Counted from the first letter of the stretch, positions 26,526 through 38,268 are shown. The stretch is 64,000 bases of DNA from Dactylonectria macrodidyma (GCA_020744425.1 JAGMUV010000011.1:1908996-1972995); one strand, 5' to 3'. A program made the numbers and translations. The notes: generated by a model not told the origin, from the letters alone.

Positions 26526-26960
26526 ACGTATATAATAAGTGAGTGCACTAACTAAGTAAGTGTACTAATACAAGTTTACACTTTAAACACGATTTTTAAA
26601 AAACGTCTTAAAAATTTAAACTATGCTTAAAATGGCTATAACTTAAGAAATAGATATATTAATTTAATTATAATAATTAAATATTTTTCTAGGTTTTTAT
26701 AAAAACTCTTTATAAAGTTATTTAAAATAATCTTATTCGCACTGTTTTTTTCTTATTTTTATTTTTAAAGAGCTAAGTAAATTTTTTAAAAGTTTAGAAA
26801 AAATACTATCTTATGACTTTTTTATTTAAAGATCTAAAGTTAATTCCTTAAAATTCCTAGAACTATATATCTAATTTTAGAAAATTGAAAATTTTGACTT
26901 TTAACTGTATAGTATAAGTAGTGCACTCACTTAATTAGTGCACTCACTTATTATATACAT
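26526..26960. mobile_element. MITE copy 1 (435 bp, TA target site, long TIRs)
   Basis: The ends form terminal inverted repeats of about 40 bp (left ACGTATATAATAAGTGAGTG, right its reverse complement apart from C/T changes), flanked by TA at 26524-26525 and 26961-26962. There is no coding capacity. Length, TA duplication and AT-rich interior fit a Tc1/mariner-type MITE. Copy 2 lies at 30550-30976 and shares interior blocks (for example CTTAAAAAT..AAACTA). Confidence 0.75.
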
Positions 26961-26987
26961 TATTACTTAATATAATACTATAACTAC

Positions 26988-27253
26988 TGTGTAACGATCC
27001 ACACTTCGCATTACGTCTCCTAGCCCGTTAGGCCAAAAGATAAGTCTATAATCACAATAGTAGCAATCATAGGTGTGGATAACAGCTATTAAATAGGGTC
27101 TCATGCACGCCCGGCTCGCCCAGGTCGTAACATACTGCTTAATAAGTATAACCTAACTGCTTTACTAATATAAACTCTGGTCTATCCTTTAAGAACCCCT
27201 TCTTAATCTACTCTATACTCTATATAGCCTAGCTTAAGAACATAACTGTTATA
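26988..27253 (+). repeat. Solo LTR related to element F
   Basis: Starts TGTGTAACGATCC and its last 110 bp follow the end of the F LTR (near 27145-27253; shared CTGCTTTACTAATATAAACT-type and CTCTGGTCTATCC blocks). It ends GTTATA where F has GTTACA. The first half is unlike F, so it is a sister family. Flanks ACTAC and ATTAC differ by one C/T, a plausible decayed target duplication. No internal region adjoins it. Confidence 0.65.
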
Positions 27254-27785
27254 ATTACACTCACTTATTTATCCTACTCGCATATTATATATATTATACT
27301 TCTAGTCTTATTAGCCCTCCTTCTTTTATATCTCCTCTTTAATTACTTATTAAATTCTTCTTATTTATACTTTACTCTTCTCTTCTTTATTAATACATAA
27401 TGTATTAATAGTATAAAAGAGAGTATTAGTAAGTATAAACAGTATTATTTATATTAATAAGAGTATTTAAGCATTACTTAGTTAGCTTAATAATAAAGTA
27501 TAGGCTATATTTATATATAATAAGTATAGGCTTGTTTAAGTACTATTAGCTTAAATACTTTTAATTATTATATTTAGTTATTCTTATAACTACTTTATTT
27601 CTTTTACTACTTATTCCCTTACTTATTTAAGCTATTTAATTAACTACTTATATATCTATTTCATCTTATATACTATCTATTCCTATATGCTTTTAGTTTC
27701 CTTAGCTTTTATCCAGCCATTAGCTATCTTAGCCCTAACTATCTATATCTCTTACTAGAATTGTTAGATTATCTCTAGCTAATTA
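27254..27785. other. AT-rich intergenic sequence, no gene seen
   Basis: AT-rich and moderately degraded, forming the left edge of the GC-balanced island. I see no frame, RNA gene or clear repeat. Confidence 0.5.
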
Positions 27786-28076
27786 CTAATCACCTTTATC
27801 GCTTTCTGCTAGTTCTCTATTAAAGCATTCTAGAGTCTCTCCAGCATCTGTTTCTACTTGCTCATAAGATGGCTGGACGTTTCCTAGAGCATCGTCTAGA
27901 GCGTCATCTAGAGCATTATCTGCATTAGCGATGAATCGCTGCAGGCCGCGCCATCCACAGCCTGCAGTCATTTTCGTACATGGTTTTGTCACCCATGTGG
28001 TAACCGTACCCACCAGTACTCGGCTTCGGGAAGTTCCAACGCCGTTCATGCATTCTCGGCAGTAGTCACAATTCAT
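27786..28076 (-). CDS. Doubtful small Cys-rich ORF (96 aa from the ATG)
   Basis: The ATG is at 28074-28076; the frame extends three codons further up without an ATG. The N-terminal third has a Cys cluster (CDYCREC, later CTK and CGW). The rest is acidic with a short LDDALDDAL repeat and has no signal peptide. I do not recognise it. It lies about 180 bp beyond the stop of the secreted-protein gene, on the same strand. The sequence has near-normal base composition and is not RIPed. It could be a real small gene, an exon, or a chance open frame. Confidence 0.25.
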   Translation of the reverse strand: MNCDYCRECMNGVGTSRSRVLVGTVTTWVTKPCTKMTAGCGWRGLQRFIANADNALDDALDDALGNVQPSYEQVETDAGETLECFNRELAESDKGD

Positions 28077-28253
28077 CCAATCCAAACTGAAACTGGGTCT
28101 TCATCGGCTGTGGACATTTAGTTATGGGTTAAGAAGATGATTCCAATACCTAGCAAATAACTTTACTAGCTCGTTTACATTCAAACCAACCGATAACCCG
28201 AATTACCCGGCTGCTCCTGTAGGCACTGCGCTCGCATCTAAATGCGTCCCAAT

Positions 28254-29118
28254 TTAAGCACGGATGGCGCGCTTGAAGCCGCCGGAGATTACCTGGAAGC
28301 CCTGGCCCTGGCCCTGCTGGCGACCGTCTCCCTGGCGACCATCACGACCGTCTCCGCCCTGGCGACCATCACGACCATCACGACCATCTCCGCCCTGGCG
28401 ACCATCGCGACCGTCTCCGCCACGGCCGTCTCCGCCACGTCCACCGTCAATGACTGGATATCAAGATTAGCGAGAGTTATAAAAACGAAGCTGTGAGATT
28501 CTTACTCTTGACACCGGCACCAAACTTCATGCCGCCGTTGACGAGGATGATGATGATATCGTTGCGGCTGACGACGTTGAAGATCTGGAGGATCTGGATC
28601 TGCTGGAGCTGGGTGAGGATGATGATCTGGTCGGCAAAGCTGGCCTCGCGGATGTTTCCGAGTTGGATGACGTCCTGCATGCCCATCTTCGCGACGAGGT
28701 TCTCGATCTCGCCGCCAAGGTTGTTGTCTTCGTCGTCTTCCTCACCACGGTTCTCCTCTTGGTTCTCCTCCTCTTGGTTCTCTTCCTCAGCGGGGGCCTC
28801 GGTCTCAGCGGGGGCCTCGGTCTCAGCGGGGGCCTCAGTCTCGGCGGGGGTCTCCTCGGCCTCGGCGGGAGTCTCAGTGACCTCCACGGCCTCCTCTTCC
28901 TCGGCTGGGGTCTCTTCGGGGGCGGCTGTCTCCTCGGCGGCTGCGTCCTCGGTGGCGGCTGGCTCCTCGGGGGCACCGGGTGCTGCTGCTGGGGCCGCAT
29001 TGATGACCTTGAACTCGCGGATAGCGTGCTCGGAGCGGCGCTGGGCGGCCGGGTGGAGGTCGACGGCGACGGCCGACACCAGGCCAGCGGTCATGAGGAG
29101 CATAGAGAGGGTCTTCAT
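28254..29118 (-). CDS. Secreted acidic / Gly-Arg repeat protein, two exons (270 aa)
   Basis: Exon 1 is 29118-28506 and exon 2 is 28453-28254. The 52 bp intron (28454-28505) starts GTAAGA, has GCTAAT near the 3' end and stops CCAG. Splicing preserves phase 1 and moves the stop from just inside the intron to 28254-28256. The start at 29118 is preferred over an upstream in-frame Met because it opens a signal peptide (MKTLSMLLMTAG, then LVSAVAV). After it come an Ala/Pro/Glu-rich stretch with three PAETEA repeats, an acidic EEN/EDD tract, and a compact hydrophobic segment with alternating Gln/Ile (near TQLQQIQILQIF). Exon 2 adds GGDGRDGRQ-type repeats and a basic C-terminus ending FKRAIRA. I do not recognise the family; an effector-like or cell-wall role is only a guess. 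It is the best host-gene candidate in the window. Confidence 0.75.
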
Positions 29119-29310
29119 CTTGTCGATAAAGAGAGTGAAAGAGGTTGGATCGGTAATCAAAAGAAAGCTGAAATCAATTCAGAAAACGAGTGAATATGGT
29201 GTCGTGAATGGAATAAGAGCCCAGCTCTAGTAAAAGAAGGTAAGAAGGTAAGAGGAGAGTGTGTGTTGGATGATGAGAGAAAAGACTTTACAGCGAGGCC
29301 AAAGGGAGCA

Positions 29311-29320
29311 TATTATACTT
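29311..29320 (-). promoter_or_regulatory. Possible TATA element of the secreted-protein gene
   Basis: AAGTATAATA on the minus strand, about 195 bp upstream of the ATG, in an otherwise GC-rich stretch. The region just before the ATG is CT-rich, as often seen in fungal genes, with a purine at -3. Confidence 0.3.
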
Positions 29321-30108
29321 GCTCGACGAGTAGGAGATTGATGCCCATTGCCATTCCATCAGGTTTCTCTTTCGTTTGCACTGAGGGGTCCAAGTCAATG
29401 CCAAGCGCGCCTCTCCACGGAACTGCTGCCAGCCGCGGATGAAGCCGTCGCAAGTTCAGTGTGGCAGATCTCTCATCATCGGGGATTTAGTCGTCATGTA
29501 CCATCAACATCGAACCGGCATCCGGCCATGCATCACCATAACTCCATCACCAGCATCCACCAAGCCGCACTCCCTGTCTCCCAAGGGCATATGCACTGTC
29601 GTCCCATCTTGTGAAACTTGGCGGTCTGATCTTGGGGGGGGGGCAAAGGGGGCCTGTGCATTAACCTACCATGTACAATCCCATGGTCCTACCGGAGCTC
29701 CGGTAAGGGCGTTGCTAGTCAGCGCAGAACCCCTGATCAGGACGGATACGTTACAGGCATTGGGAATGAACCGATGCCAAGAGATCGGGGTAGCAAGTCG
29801 GTGCCTGGTTCGTCTGTAGTTGGCACAGGTGTACGGTGTGGGAGAGAACCCTGGTCGCTTCTCCAACGCGAGATCGGCCGGCACCCGGAGAGAATGAATC
29901 CCGGTCTCGGGTCTCGGGTTTTACGGGAGGGGTCTCTGAAGTTGAGAGTCAAGAACCCCAGTCTTACGTAGCACTACGCAGCACGCTTGCCATAGTGCAG
30001 GACCTCATGAAACAGGAACAGACTGAAAGTTCCAAGTAAGCTTGTTTTTACCCATGGCACTTGGTCAGCCCGACAAGTGTTGATTGGCGCTTGTCGTCCG
30101 ATGATTGC
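29321..30108. other. GC-balanced intergenic region, no gene supported
   Basis: Upstream flank of the secreted-protein gene. It contains a G run (29634-29642) and several short overlapping open frames on both strands, none with a start context, splice structure or recognisable motif. Base composition is like host single-copy DNA. Confidence 0.5.
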
Positions 30109-30317
30109 ACTGTATCGACTCAAAAGATTCGGATTGCCCCGTGGGTCTGAGTACCCTTGCAAACCCCCATTGATTGGCTAGGATGCCAATTTTATGGGGT
30201 TATCCGGATTGATGCACAACTGTCAAGCATTGCAGCTGGCTTATAAGCTAATTAGATGCTGCAGAACAGGGGTATCTGAACCCACGGGGCAATCCGAATC
30301 TTTTGAGTCGATACAGT
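30109..30317. mobile_element. 209 bp element with perfect 38 bp inverted ends (MITE-like)
   Basis: 30109-30146 is perfectly complementary to 30280-30317 (ends ACTGTATCGACT / AGTCGATACAGT), and the pairing continues imperfectly to about 48 bp. The interior has no frame. The flanks (TTGC / AGTT) show no obvious target duplication. The arms are not RIPed, unlike the neighbouring MITE. Confidence 0.65.
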
Positions 30318-30455
30318 AGTTCTAAGTAACGCAATAAAGATGATGATGGTGCGACCGTCGGTGGGCGCCTCAAGTCTGCCCCCCCGCGGTCGCTCCGCTC
30401 CCAAGGGGGGGTCAATGACTAATAACAAGTCCTCTTGATTCGTAAAATTTAATAC

Positions 30456-30523
30456 TTAACCCTAACCTTATTTTACTAAGAAGGGAGGTACCTTAACCCT
30501 AACCCTAACCCAGATAACCCTAA
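30456..30523. repeat. Interstitial telomeric repeats (CCCTAA)n
   Basis: TTAACCCTAACC at 30456-30467, three near-perfect units TTAACCCTAACCCTAACCC at 30493-30511, and a further AACCCTAA at 30516-30523. TTAGGG is the usual telomere unit of filamentous fungi. The tract is short and internal, so it marks a former chromosome end, a healed break or a telomere-associated repeat. Confidence 0.75.
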
Positions 30524-30549
30524 GAATTAAAAAGCTAATATTAATATTA

Positions 30550-30976
30550 ATATGCATAATAAGCATGCTAGTTAAATAAGTATACTGGTTACTTATATTT
30601 TATACTTTAAATTTCAATTTTTAAAAAGTTCTTAAAAATCTAAACTATACTTAAAATATCTGAAACTTAATATATAAGCTAATTATATAATAACTTATAT
30701 AAAAACTTTTTATAAAATTTTACTTATTTTTTTTAATAAAGTTATTAAGAAAAAACCTATTTATACTATGTACCTTTTTAATTTTATATATAATGAGCTA
30801 ATTAAAAATTTAAAAAAATTACTATACTATTTTCTTTTTCTTTAAATATTTAAAAATGATTTTTTTATATTTTTAATAATTATATAGCCTGTTTTAAAAA
30901 TCTGATATTATTGCTTTTAGCTATATAATATGAGTAATTAGTAAGCTTATTTAACTAGTATGCTTATTATATATAT
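30550..30976. mobile_element. MITE copy 2 (427 bp, TA target site)
   Basis: Terminal inverted repeats of about 45 bp (left ATATGCATAATAAGCATGCT, right its near-complement), flanked by TA at 30548-30549 and 30977-30978. The interior aligns with the copy at 26526-26960. RIPed, no coding capacity. Confidence 0.72.
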
Positions 30977-31272
30977 TATAATAAATAGTTTTTTATAATT
31001 AAATTAATTTAGTATATAATAAAAGCTATTTATTAAATTCTAATAGAAATGAATTTCTTTTTAACTAGCTATTTATATATAAATCTTAGAATTTTGCAAA
31101 TTAAGAGGACTTTTTACTAATTATTAACCCTCCCTAGGGAGTGGAGCGACCGCGGGAGGCCGGACTTGAGGCGCCTACTAGTACTTGTAGGCGCCTCTAG
31201 TCTGGCGTTCCCTATAGGAGCGGAAGTGACTACAGGGTCCCTTGACTAGTAAAAGAGGCCCTTGATTTATAA

Positions 31273-34200
31273 AAAAAAAAAGGTACTTCCAAACAGGGGG
31301 GTTTCTTTCCAATTTAGAAGTCACTTTATTAAAACAATAATATGTGATATTTGCGACTAGGGGAATGTCATGTATTTACCTAAGTCTAATTTAACCCCTA
31401 TTCTAGCTCCTCCTTTAGCACTGTAAATTCGCCCTGACTGACTTTAATACAGTCTTTAACTATAATTTCAATGCTGTCAGCCTTATATATAAGCAATTTC
31501 TTAGCTGTACAGCGTTCCTATTCCTCTAAGGCAACGAATTTAACTGCTGAAGTAACAGTCTCTTTATTATAGTCAGGGGGCTAAGTAATGCCTGTAATCC
31601 TCTCTAATAACAGTGTAAAGGACTTATAGAATTCACGTTAAATAGTATATCTCTTATTCTAACATTAATATACTATTAGTAGAAGAGATAGTTTCTTTAT
31701 TATAAGATGAATTGGATATATATAATAAGGAGTTTAATATAGCTTGTATATAAGCAATTTATTAAGCTGGACTAATCCGCTGTAAGTATAGAGGAAAAGA
31801 GATATAATATAAATATATTATTATAAATCGGCTATATATAGACATATCTCTAAACTGCATTTAACTTCTTTATTTATATTAAAGTATAACCTAAATTAAA
31901 GCTATTCTTAAGATAACTGTGCTTTCACATTATATTTTAAAAATGTCTCACTTATCTTAGGATTATAAAGAGAGTTTTAGCTGCTGATAAAGCAGATTTT
32001 AGTAATAAGACCTTTTATATAGTTTTAAGGAACATTCAGGCAGTCTGGCTAGACTCAGCCCTCAGCGGATCCAAAAGCTTATAATAAGGTCTTATATAAT
32101 AACCCGTTAGTTGTACAATAGTATACAATCATTATAGGCCACTTCTCTAAAGTAGTGCTGTAGTGTCTATTAGCTGAGGCATATACTAACTACTGCTTTA
32201 GGCTTTGCTCTAAGAGCTTACTAAAGGAATAGGGAAAGTTCCTAAGAAATTATTACCTCTATTCTTTTATAAACTCTGGAGAGTTATAGCCCAAGCCTCT
32301 TTTACTTTATAGAGCACTTGTGTTATCTGTTTATAGAAGTGTTAGTTAATATTATATACTAAGGAGGTGTAGAGTAGAGAGTGTATCTTACTATTAGCTA
32401 CTCCTACTCTTAATAAGCAGAATGGTTAAAAGAGGCTACTAAAGCTGAAGTATAGATTAATAATTGTAAAACCTGCTCTTATTATACTAATTTAGTAGAC
32501 TAATACTATAGAAAGACTTACAGTTTAAAGCAATACTAATATAGTTATTCTAAGTAAGGTATAATAAGAATTAGAAGTATAGTAAGAATTATAAAGAGTG
32601 AAGAATCTTTTAGTTAGTTAGCTAACTTAGGAGTTAGTAATAAATATAAATACTAACTTATATTTAGGGATATTAAACTGGTTTAATATAATAGCTCTTA
32701 AAATAGTAAAGATATTATTATTAATAGGCTTAGAATATAAAATAAAATAGCTATATAAAGAGGCTTAACTATTTTATAAAGGCTACTTTATTATATTAAG
32801 TAGTATTATTATATTATAATCCTTTTTATAAATAGTAAATATCTCTCTTTTTATCTTTATATTACTTAATTAAGTATAATTATATAATTAGGTTAAAACA
32901 GCCTCCTTTTAGGTTTATACTATTATATATATAATACACTAGCTTTATATAAGCTGCTTTACTTAACTTAAGGGCTTTATTCTTAGGCTTAGCTTAACTT
33001 AAGAAAATATAAATTTATAGTATCTTCTTATTTTTTCTAACTTCTTTTATTTTACTGTCTTTTAAACTTTATTTTTTAGGTCTTATACTTATAAATAAAT
33101 GTCTTTACTTATTCTAAATAATAGCCCTTTTCTATATAAGTATCTTAAAAAGGAGTAAATTACTTTAAAATACATACTTGGCTAGTAATCTAGTAGTTGT
33201 TTAAGTTAAATAACTGCTTACCTTAAGTTAGAGTTAGTGTTTTAATTAATAATGCAATATAAACGCGCCTTACTAAAATAGAATAACTTTTAAGTAAAAT
33301 AATTATAATAATTAATAAATATAGTATACTATAGTTTAACTTTAAGTTACTTAAGGTTATTTAAAGTTATTTAAGTTTATTACTTTCTTATATTAGTATA
33401 TTTCTAATAGTATTAAAGAAAGGTTTTAATAATTATAATTTTTAATAGTTACTTATTATTTATTTATTTATTTTATTAATTATATTATTTACTATATATT
33501 AGAAGCTAGCTATAGTAAGAGTAGTATTATTACTACTATTACTATTATTATTACTATTATTATTACTAATAGTTATTATTACTTTAATAAGTATAGTAAA
33601 AGCTACTTAAGATCTAGCTTAAGTAAAGCCAGTCTAGCTTAATATAATTATTTACTTCTATAAGCTGTCTAGGCTTTTACTTTATTAATAATACTTGTAT
33701 AATACAGTTAGTATTTAATTTAATATAAAAGCAGTTAAATCTTACTTTTCTAAGTAATATAAGTTTTAAAATAATATATTAAAAGAAGTAATCAGCTTTA
33801 TTACTTTATATATTATAAAATATTTACTTAATAACTTATAAGTAGCTAAGCTCTTTATTAATAATAGTTTACTAATTAAAGGGCTCTTACTTTTAGCTAG
33901 GTTTTATTATATTAAGTATTATTATAGCTTTTTAACTATTAATAAGAAGAATATATTAGCTTATATAAGTAAGGTCAGCTATTAGCTAAAGAAAGATAAT
34001 AAGTTAAATTAAGAGTTAGTTATTTTATAGTTATTTTACTAAGAATAATATATATAGTATTAAGTTATAAATAATAATACTATTATAAACTAGAGTTAAG
34101 TAAAAGGAGATAGTAATAATAATAATAGCTTAATTAGTAATTATACTAGTTAGTAATAAGAGTAAATAAAGGAATCTTAAAGTAGTATATTTTTATAAAT

Positions 34201-34500
34201 AATTTAAAGCTATAAAGCAGAGCTTAAGAATATAGTAAATAAGAGTTAGAAATATACTAAAGTGCCTAAAGGAATAAATAGTAAATTAAATTAAATTAAA
34301 TTTATAAAGTAATTTACTTATCTTTTAAAAAAGGCCTGGCTAATGCTTTATAAAGTAATATAACTGCTTATATTTAAAGTAGCTAAAGGGCGGTTATAAA
34401 ATAAGGAAGAGACTAAAGTAAACTGGCAGTTATAATAGCTTATTATAAGCTTCTTTTAGATTATAACTAAGTATAAGGAGTGATTAAACTATGACTTTTT
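31273..34500. other. RIP-degraded AT-rich region, largely unreadable
   Basis: About 3.2 kb of AT-rich sequence. Apart from one short minus-strand frame (31398-31640) and a degenerate trinucleotide run (about 33510-33580, TTATTACTA units), I see nothing that can be named. Confidence 0.5.
31398..31640 (-). pseudogene. C-terminal remnant of an unidentified protein
   Basis: The minus-strand frame gives about 80 codons ending at a stop at 31398-31400, with two further stops in Gln-like positions. Sequence such as KEELE at the end, VKDCIKVSQGEFTVL before it, and Lys/Glu-rich helices suggest a coiled C-terminus. It ends about 125 bp from the GC-rich boundary repeat and may be the coding part of that mobile element. 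Not recognised. Confidence 0.35.
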
Positions 34501-37439
34501 TTCCTGCGCGTTTTAGGGGTTAGGTTAGACTTAGGTATGAGTAAGGCAATAGGCTAAAAGATATAAGAAGGGAAAAGCCCGAAGTTTTCAACCCCAGGGT
34601 ATAAACAAAAGTATTATATAGAAAAGAGTGTCTATAATTTTCAACCCTAGGGTATAAAATCTAAAGCTATTAATATATAATTAAGGCCACTTATATAATC
34701 TTTCTTATTATATCTACTATATCCTAAAATACTATAACTATGAAATTACAGTAGAATGCTTCTTTTTATAAGATATAATAGCTTTACCTTTCCACAGGAC
34801 TAGCAGGGATCTTAGATTTATAATAGAAATAAGCTATATATATATAATAATATTAGTATTAGTAATTATTTATATACTTACTAAAGTGGATATATCTTAA
34901 GAAGAAGTAATTAAAATGGTAAGAGTTAAGGCTATTTATACTATTATTAGATAGGTAGGGGAAGTAGACTCATTTATAAGTTTATAGATAAAGGGCATCC
35001 TTAGCCCACTATTTATATATAGAAGCCAGCCTATATCCAGACTACCCTATATATAGTTAGTAATATTATATTTATACTTTTTTTTATGCAAGAAATAAAG
35101 ATATAATGGAGATTATGAATATAATATATTCACTCTTAAACACTATATAGCTATAGGTTAGAGGATATTTTTACTTATTTAAAGTATAAATAAAAATAAT
35201 ATAGCTCTAGGAGTAAAGATATTTATAAACTATTCATTCATTCTTAAAAGGAGTAGAAGCTATCTATAAGATAATATAGGCAGTAAGGATATAAGTATAA
35301 ACCTTAATACATTAAGGATTATTAATAATAAAGATAACTTAACTAAGGTCATGCATTTATTTCTAGCTATTTTAAGTTAAGCTAGAGGATTTTAAGTTTA
35401 TAATATAACTAAAAAGACATTTTAATTATAACTGATCTAGCTTGAGCGTCCAGTTATAGCTAGCTTACACATCTATCTTTCTATATTCATTTATATATAT
35501 TACTAAAACGAGGCCCTGCCTTCCCTTACATCTTATCTTATAAGATCTATCAGTTCATTCTAATAGGAAAGTAAACTCTAAATTAAGTAAGATTTATTAA
35601 AAGACTACTTCTTAATAGTGAAATGATTACTAAAGGAGTTAATAAGACGCTTAACTATAGTTAAAATATTAGTAATAGTTTAGTGTATTATAATATTACT
35701 ACTATTAAGCGGTCTATCCTTATAAAGAATAAGCGTAATCTTATCTATATTTATAAATTAAAAGAGATCCTTTAAATACTTCTAGGATCGTCTTACTATA
35801 ATATTACTACTAGGTCAAATACTATCTGAATCCTGGCTTCTCTCTTCACTATTATTATTACTAATATTATTACTAGGATAGTGTGGGTTATCCTTAGTAT
35901 TATCTTCCTAGTTATAAATATTATATAAGTTCATTTTAATAATCAGACATTAGACTAATAGTATAATAAGTAATAGTTTTATATTAAGATTATACTAATT
36001 ATATTAAAACTCATATAGCTAATGCAGCCTTACTAAGAATTCATTCTTACTATAGTATACCTTATAGGCCTCTTTTATTATCTGCTTCTCTGTCTCATCC
36101 TTGCCTATAAATAACTATTAAAGCAGTAGAACTCTATTAGTAATCGCAGGATTCATCTTATAGCTATCATTACCTTCCTTAATAATGACCTACTATAATT
36201 AGATAAGATATTCATTAAATATAGACTTATATTTAATTAGAAGTAGTTATAAGAATTTCTTTATAGTATAGCTATTAAGTATCTTATAGATTTCTATAAA
36301 GTGCTTCTTAAAGAACTCTGCATTATTATTATTAGCTGACTTGCCTATTGCGTATAATACTATAGAGATTAGTGTAGAATATTTAAAGTTAATTAGGTCA
36401 GAACCTAGAGTTAAAAATGCCTATAAGAAAATGCTTATAAGAGAAGGAAGGGAAAAAGGGGAAGGAAAATAATAAAACCTTATTATATTAATATATAGTC
36501 AGCTTACTAATAATGCTTAATTTATATAAGGTAGGCGTATTTGTGTCTTAGCCCTATTTAGTAAGGATTCTAAATAACCACACCCCCCTTAGTCTAATCA
36601 CAGTCTTTATAATAGATAATAATCCTTATAGAGCATTTAACTTATATTATAGTCTTTTCCCTTTTAATTCTATATAAGATTTAAGTAGCTTCTTTTTATA
36701 GTGCTTAAAATATACACCCATTATTTAAGACTACTAAGACTACTAAGATTACTAAAGCTCTAGTCTTTATATATTTCTAGACTAAATTATCCACATAATA
36801 GAAATTTTACTAGGACTAAGATAGCTCTAATATCATTACCTATCCATCATTCTACGCACAAAGGACTAGCGACTATAATAAGATAGCACTATTATTATCA
36901 ACAGTCAGTAAGCTTAGACAGCTAAATAAGAAGGGAAGAGCAGATAATAAGACGGATAAGGAAGAAAAAAGAGGAAGAAAGAAGATATACTTTAAAAATA
37001 AGGACTCTATTTAAAAGTAAGCACGAAAACATCGGATTCTAACGGCTCGCATACCTACTAATGCTTTAATATCTATATAGAGCCTAGGAAAGAATAGGCG
37101 CTTAGATATAAAGTATATACAAACCCTTTATACTATTTTTACATAGAGTGAGCTAAACCGAAAGGCAGAAGAGAATTATCTCCTAGTATTCTACAGCTAA
37201 GCTAATATATTAAGGATAATAAAGCATCTCTAGAGATAAGGCCAGTCAATTAATCCTAAGGTTCTTAAAGAATTACTCTTCTTTAATAAATGGCTTTCTA
37301 TTAATTAAAAGAGCTAGGCAGAGATTATAACTAGATAATACTATATTAAGGCCTTCGAAGCATATATATAGGAAATAAGTGCTAATAAAAAAGAGCTATA
37401 GTAAACTTATAAGTTTTATAATAAGAGTAAGTTTTATTA
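34501..37439. other. RIP-degraded region with a short direct repeat
   Basis: TTTTCAACCC-AGGGTATAAA occurs twice (about 34597 and 34640), with a degraded echo near 47260. No frame could be followed with confidence. Confidence 0.4.
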
Positions 37440-37915
37440 AGCAGTTGCCTATACTTATATACTCAGGCCTTTTACTAATAAGGAGCCTTTACTTAGTATT
37501 CTAATATAACTAATTATAAATAGATACTTTATTACTAAACTTAAATCTTAAGCTTTAGATTAATTAACAGGATCTAGCTATAGCTAACAGTTATAGCCAA
37601 GTATAGATATAAGTAATTATAGTATTAAGTCAAGACCCTGACTTATTCTATAAGAAAGCTGCCCAGGTCGAGGACTAGATAATCAACGTCCTATAACTAA
37701 GTAATAAAAATCAATTTCCTACTCATTATCTAGCTATAGTTTAAAAGAACGAAAGATAGAGGAAGATAGCTATGCATTAGTATAAGATATCTATTAGTAA
37801 GACTACCTTTAAAATCTTAATATAAGACTGAATGATCAGTTATAGAATTAATAATATAAGTAAAGTAAAGCTAGTAGCATTAGGCATCATTAGCTGATAA
37901 GAACTATATACATAG
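37440..37915 (+). pseudogene. C-terminal part of a RIPed unidentified protein
   Basis: A plus-strand frame runs for about 150 codons with only Gln-like stops (for example QDPDLFYKKAAQVED, then KNQFPTHYLAIV) and ends just before the LTR at 37924. The residue pattern suggests a DNA-binding or transposase C-terminus, but I cannot assign it. Confidence 0.35.
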
Positions 37916-37923
37916 TACTAATT

Positions 37924-38088
37924 TGTAAGAGTTAGCGGCGAGGGCTCGGCGAGCCCTCGGCCAAGACTAGTCTTATTATCAGTTGTGCGGCACGATTGAG
38001 TAACGTAACTTACTGGAATCGCTTGATCTTTTGCCCTAACGGTCGATTGGTCTTTGTGCGGATTGGGCATGCCGCCCCAACCCTTACA
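37924..38088 (+). repeat. Solo LTR of a sister family of element E (165 bp)
   Basis: Begins TGTAAGAGTTAG and ends CCCCAACCCTTACA, as E's LTR does, but the middle differs. It retains GC-rich blocks (GGCGAGGGCTCGGCGAG). Five bases (ATAAT) separate it from E's left LTR. Confidence 0.65.
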
Positions 38089-38093
38089 ATAAT

Positions 38094-38268
38094 TGTAAGA
38101 GTTAGGGCCGATGGAGCTGTGGTCTTATCAGATAAGAGGCCACGTGACATAGGCTAGACTAGCTCTTCGGCAAGGGCTAGCTAAGCACTCGCCAAGTGAA
38201 CGCTTACACACCACCCTATACCTACCTTTAGATCTCTTATATAACACCTTAACAGACCAACCCTTATA
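38094..38268 (+). repeat. 5' LTR of element E (175 bp)
   Basis: Matches 45284-45458 along its length. Starts TGTAAGAGTTAGGGCCG and ends CCAACCCTTATA (TACA in the right copy). Confidence 0.88.

Larger units (their letters stand above)
30364..31272. repeat. Three copies of a GC-rich boundary repeat (one direct pair, one inverted)
   Basis: Copy 1 (30364-30450, plus), copy 2 (31091-31177, minus) and copy 3 (31189-31272, plus) share GGCGCCTC-AAGTC, a C-rich block, GCGGTCGCTCC (copies 1 and 2), and a tail like AAGTCCTCTTGATT. Copies 1 and 2 form inverted ends around an 813 bp segment that holds telomeric repeats and MITE copy 2. Copies 2 and 3 meet head to head around TACTAGTACTTGTA. Confidence 0.65.

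Noticed and set aside
28493..29230. Long plus-strand open frames (up to 245 codons) across the secreted-protein gene
   Set aside because: They are the complement of a low-complexity, GC-rich coding region. The minus strand has a signal peptide, meaningful repeats and a phase-preserving intron; the plus frames have none.
29348..30162. Several 62-126 codon open frames on both strands
   Set aside because: Mutually overlapping, with no start context, intron or motif; expected by chance in GC-balanced DNA.
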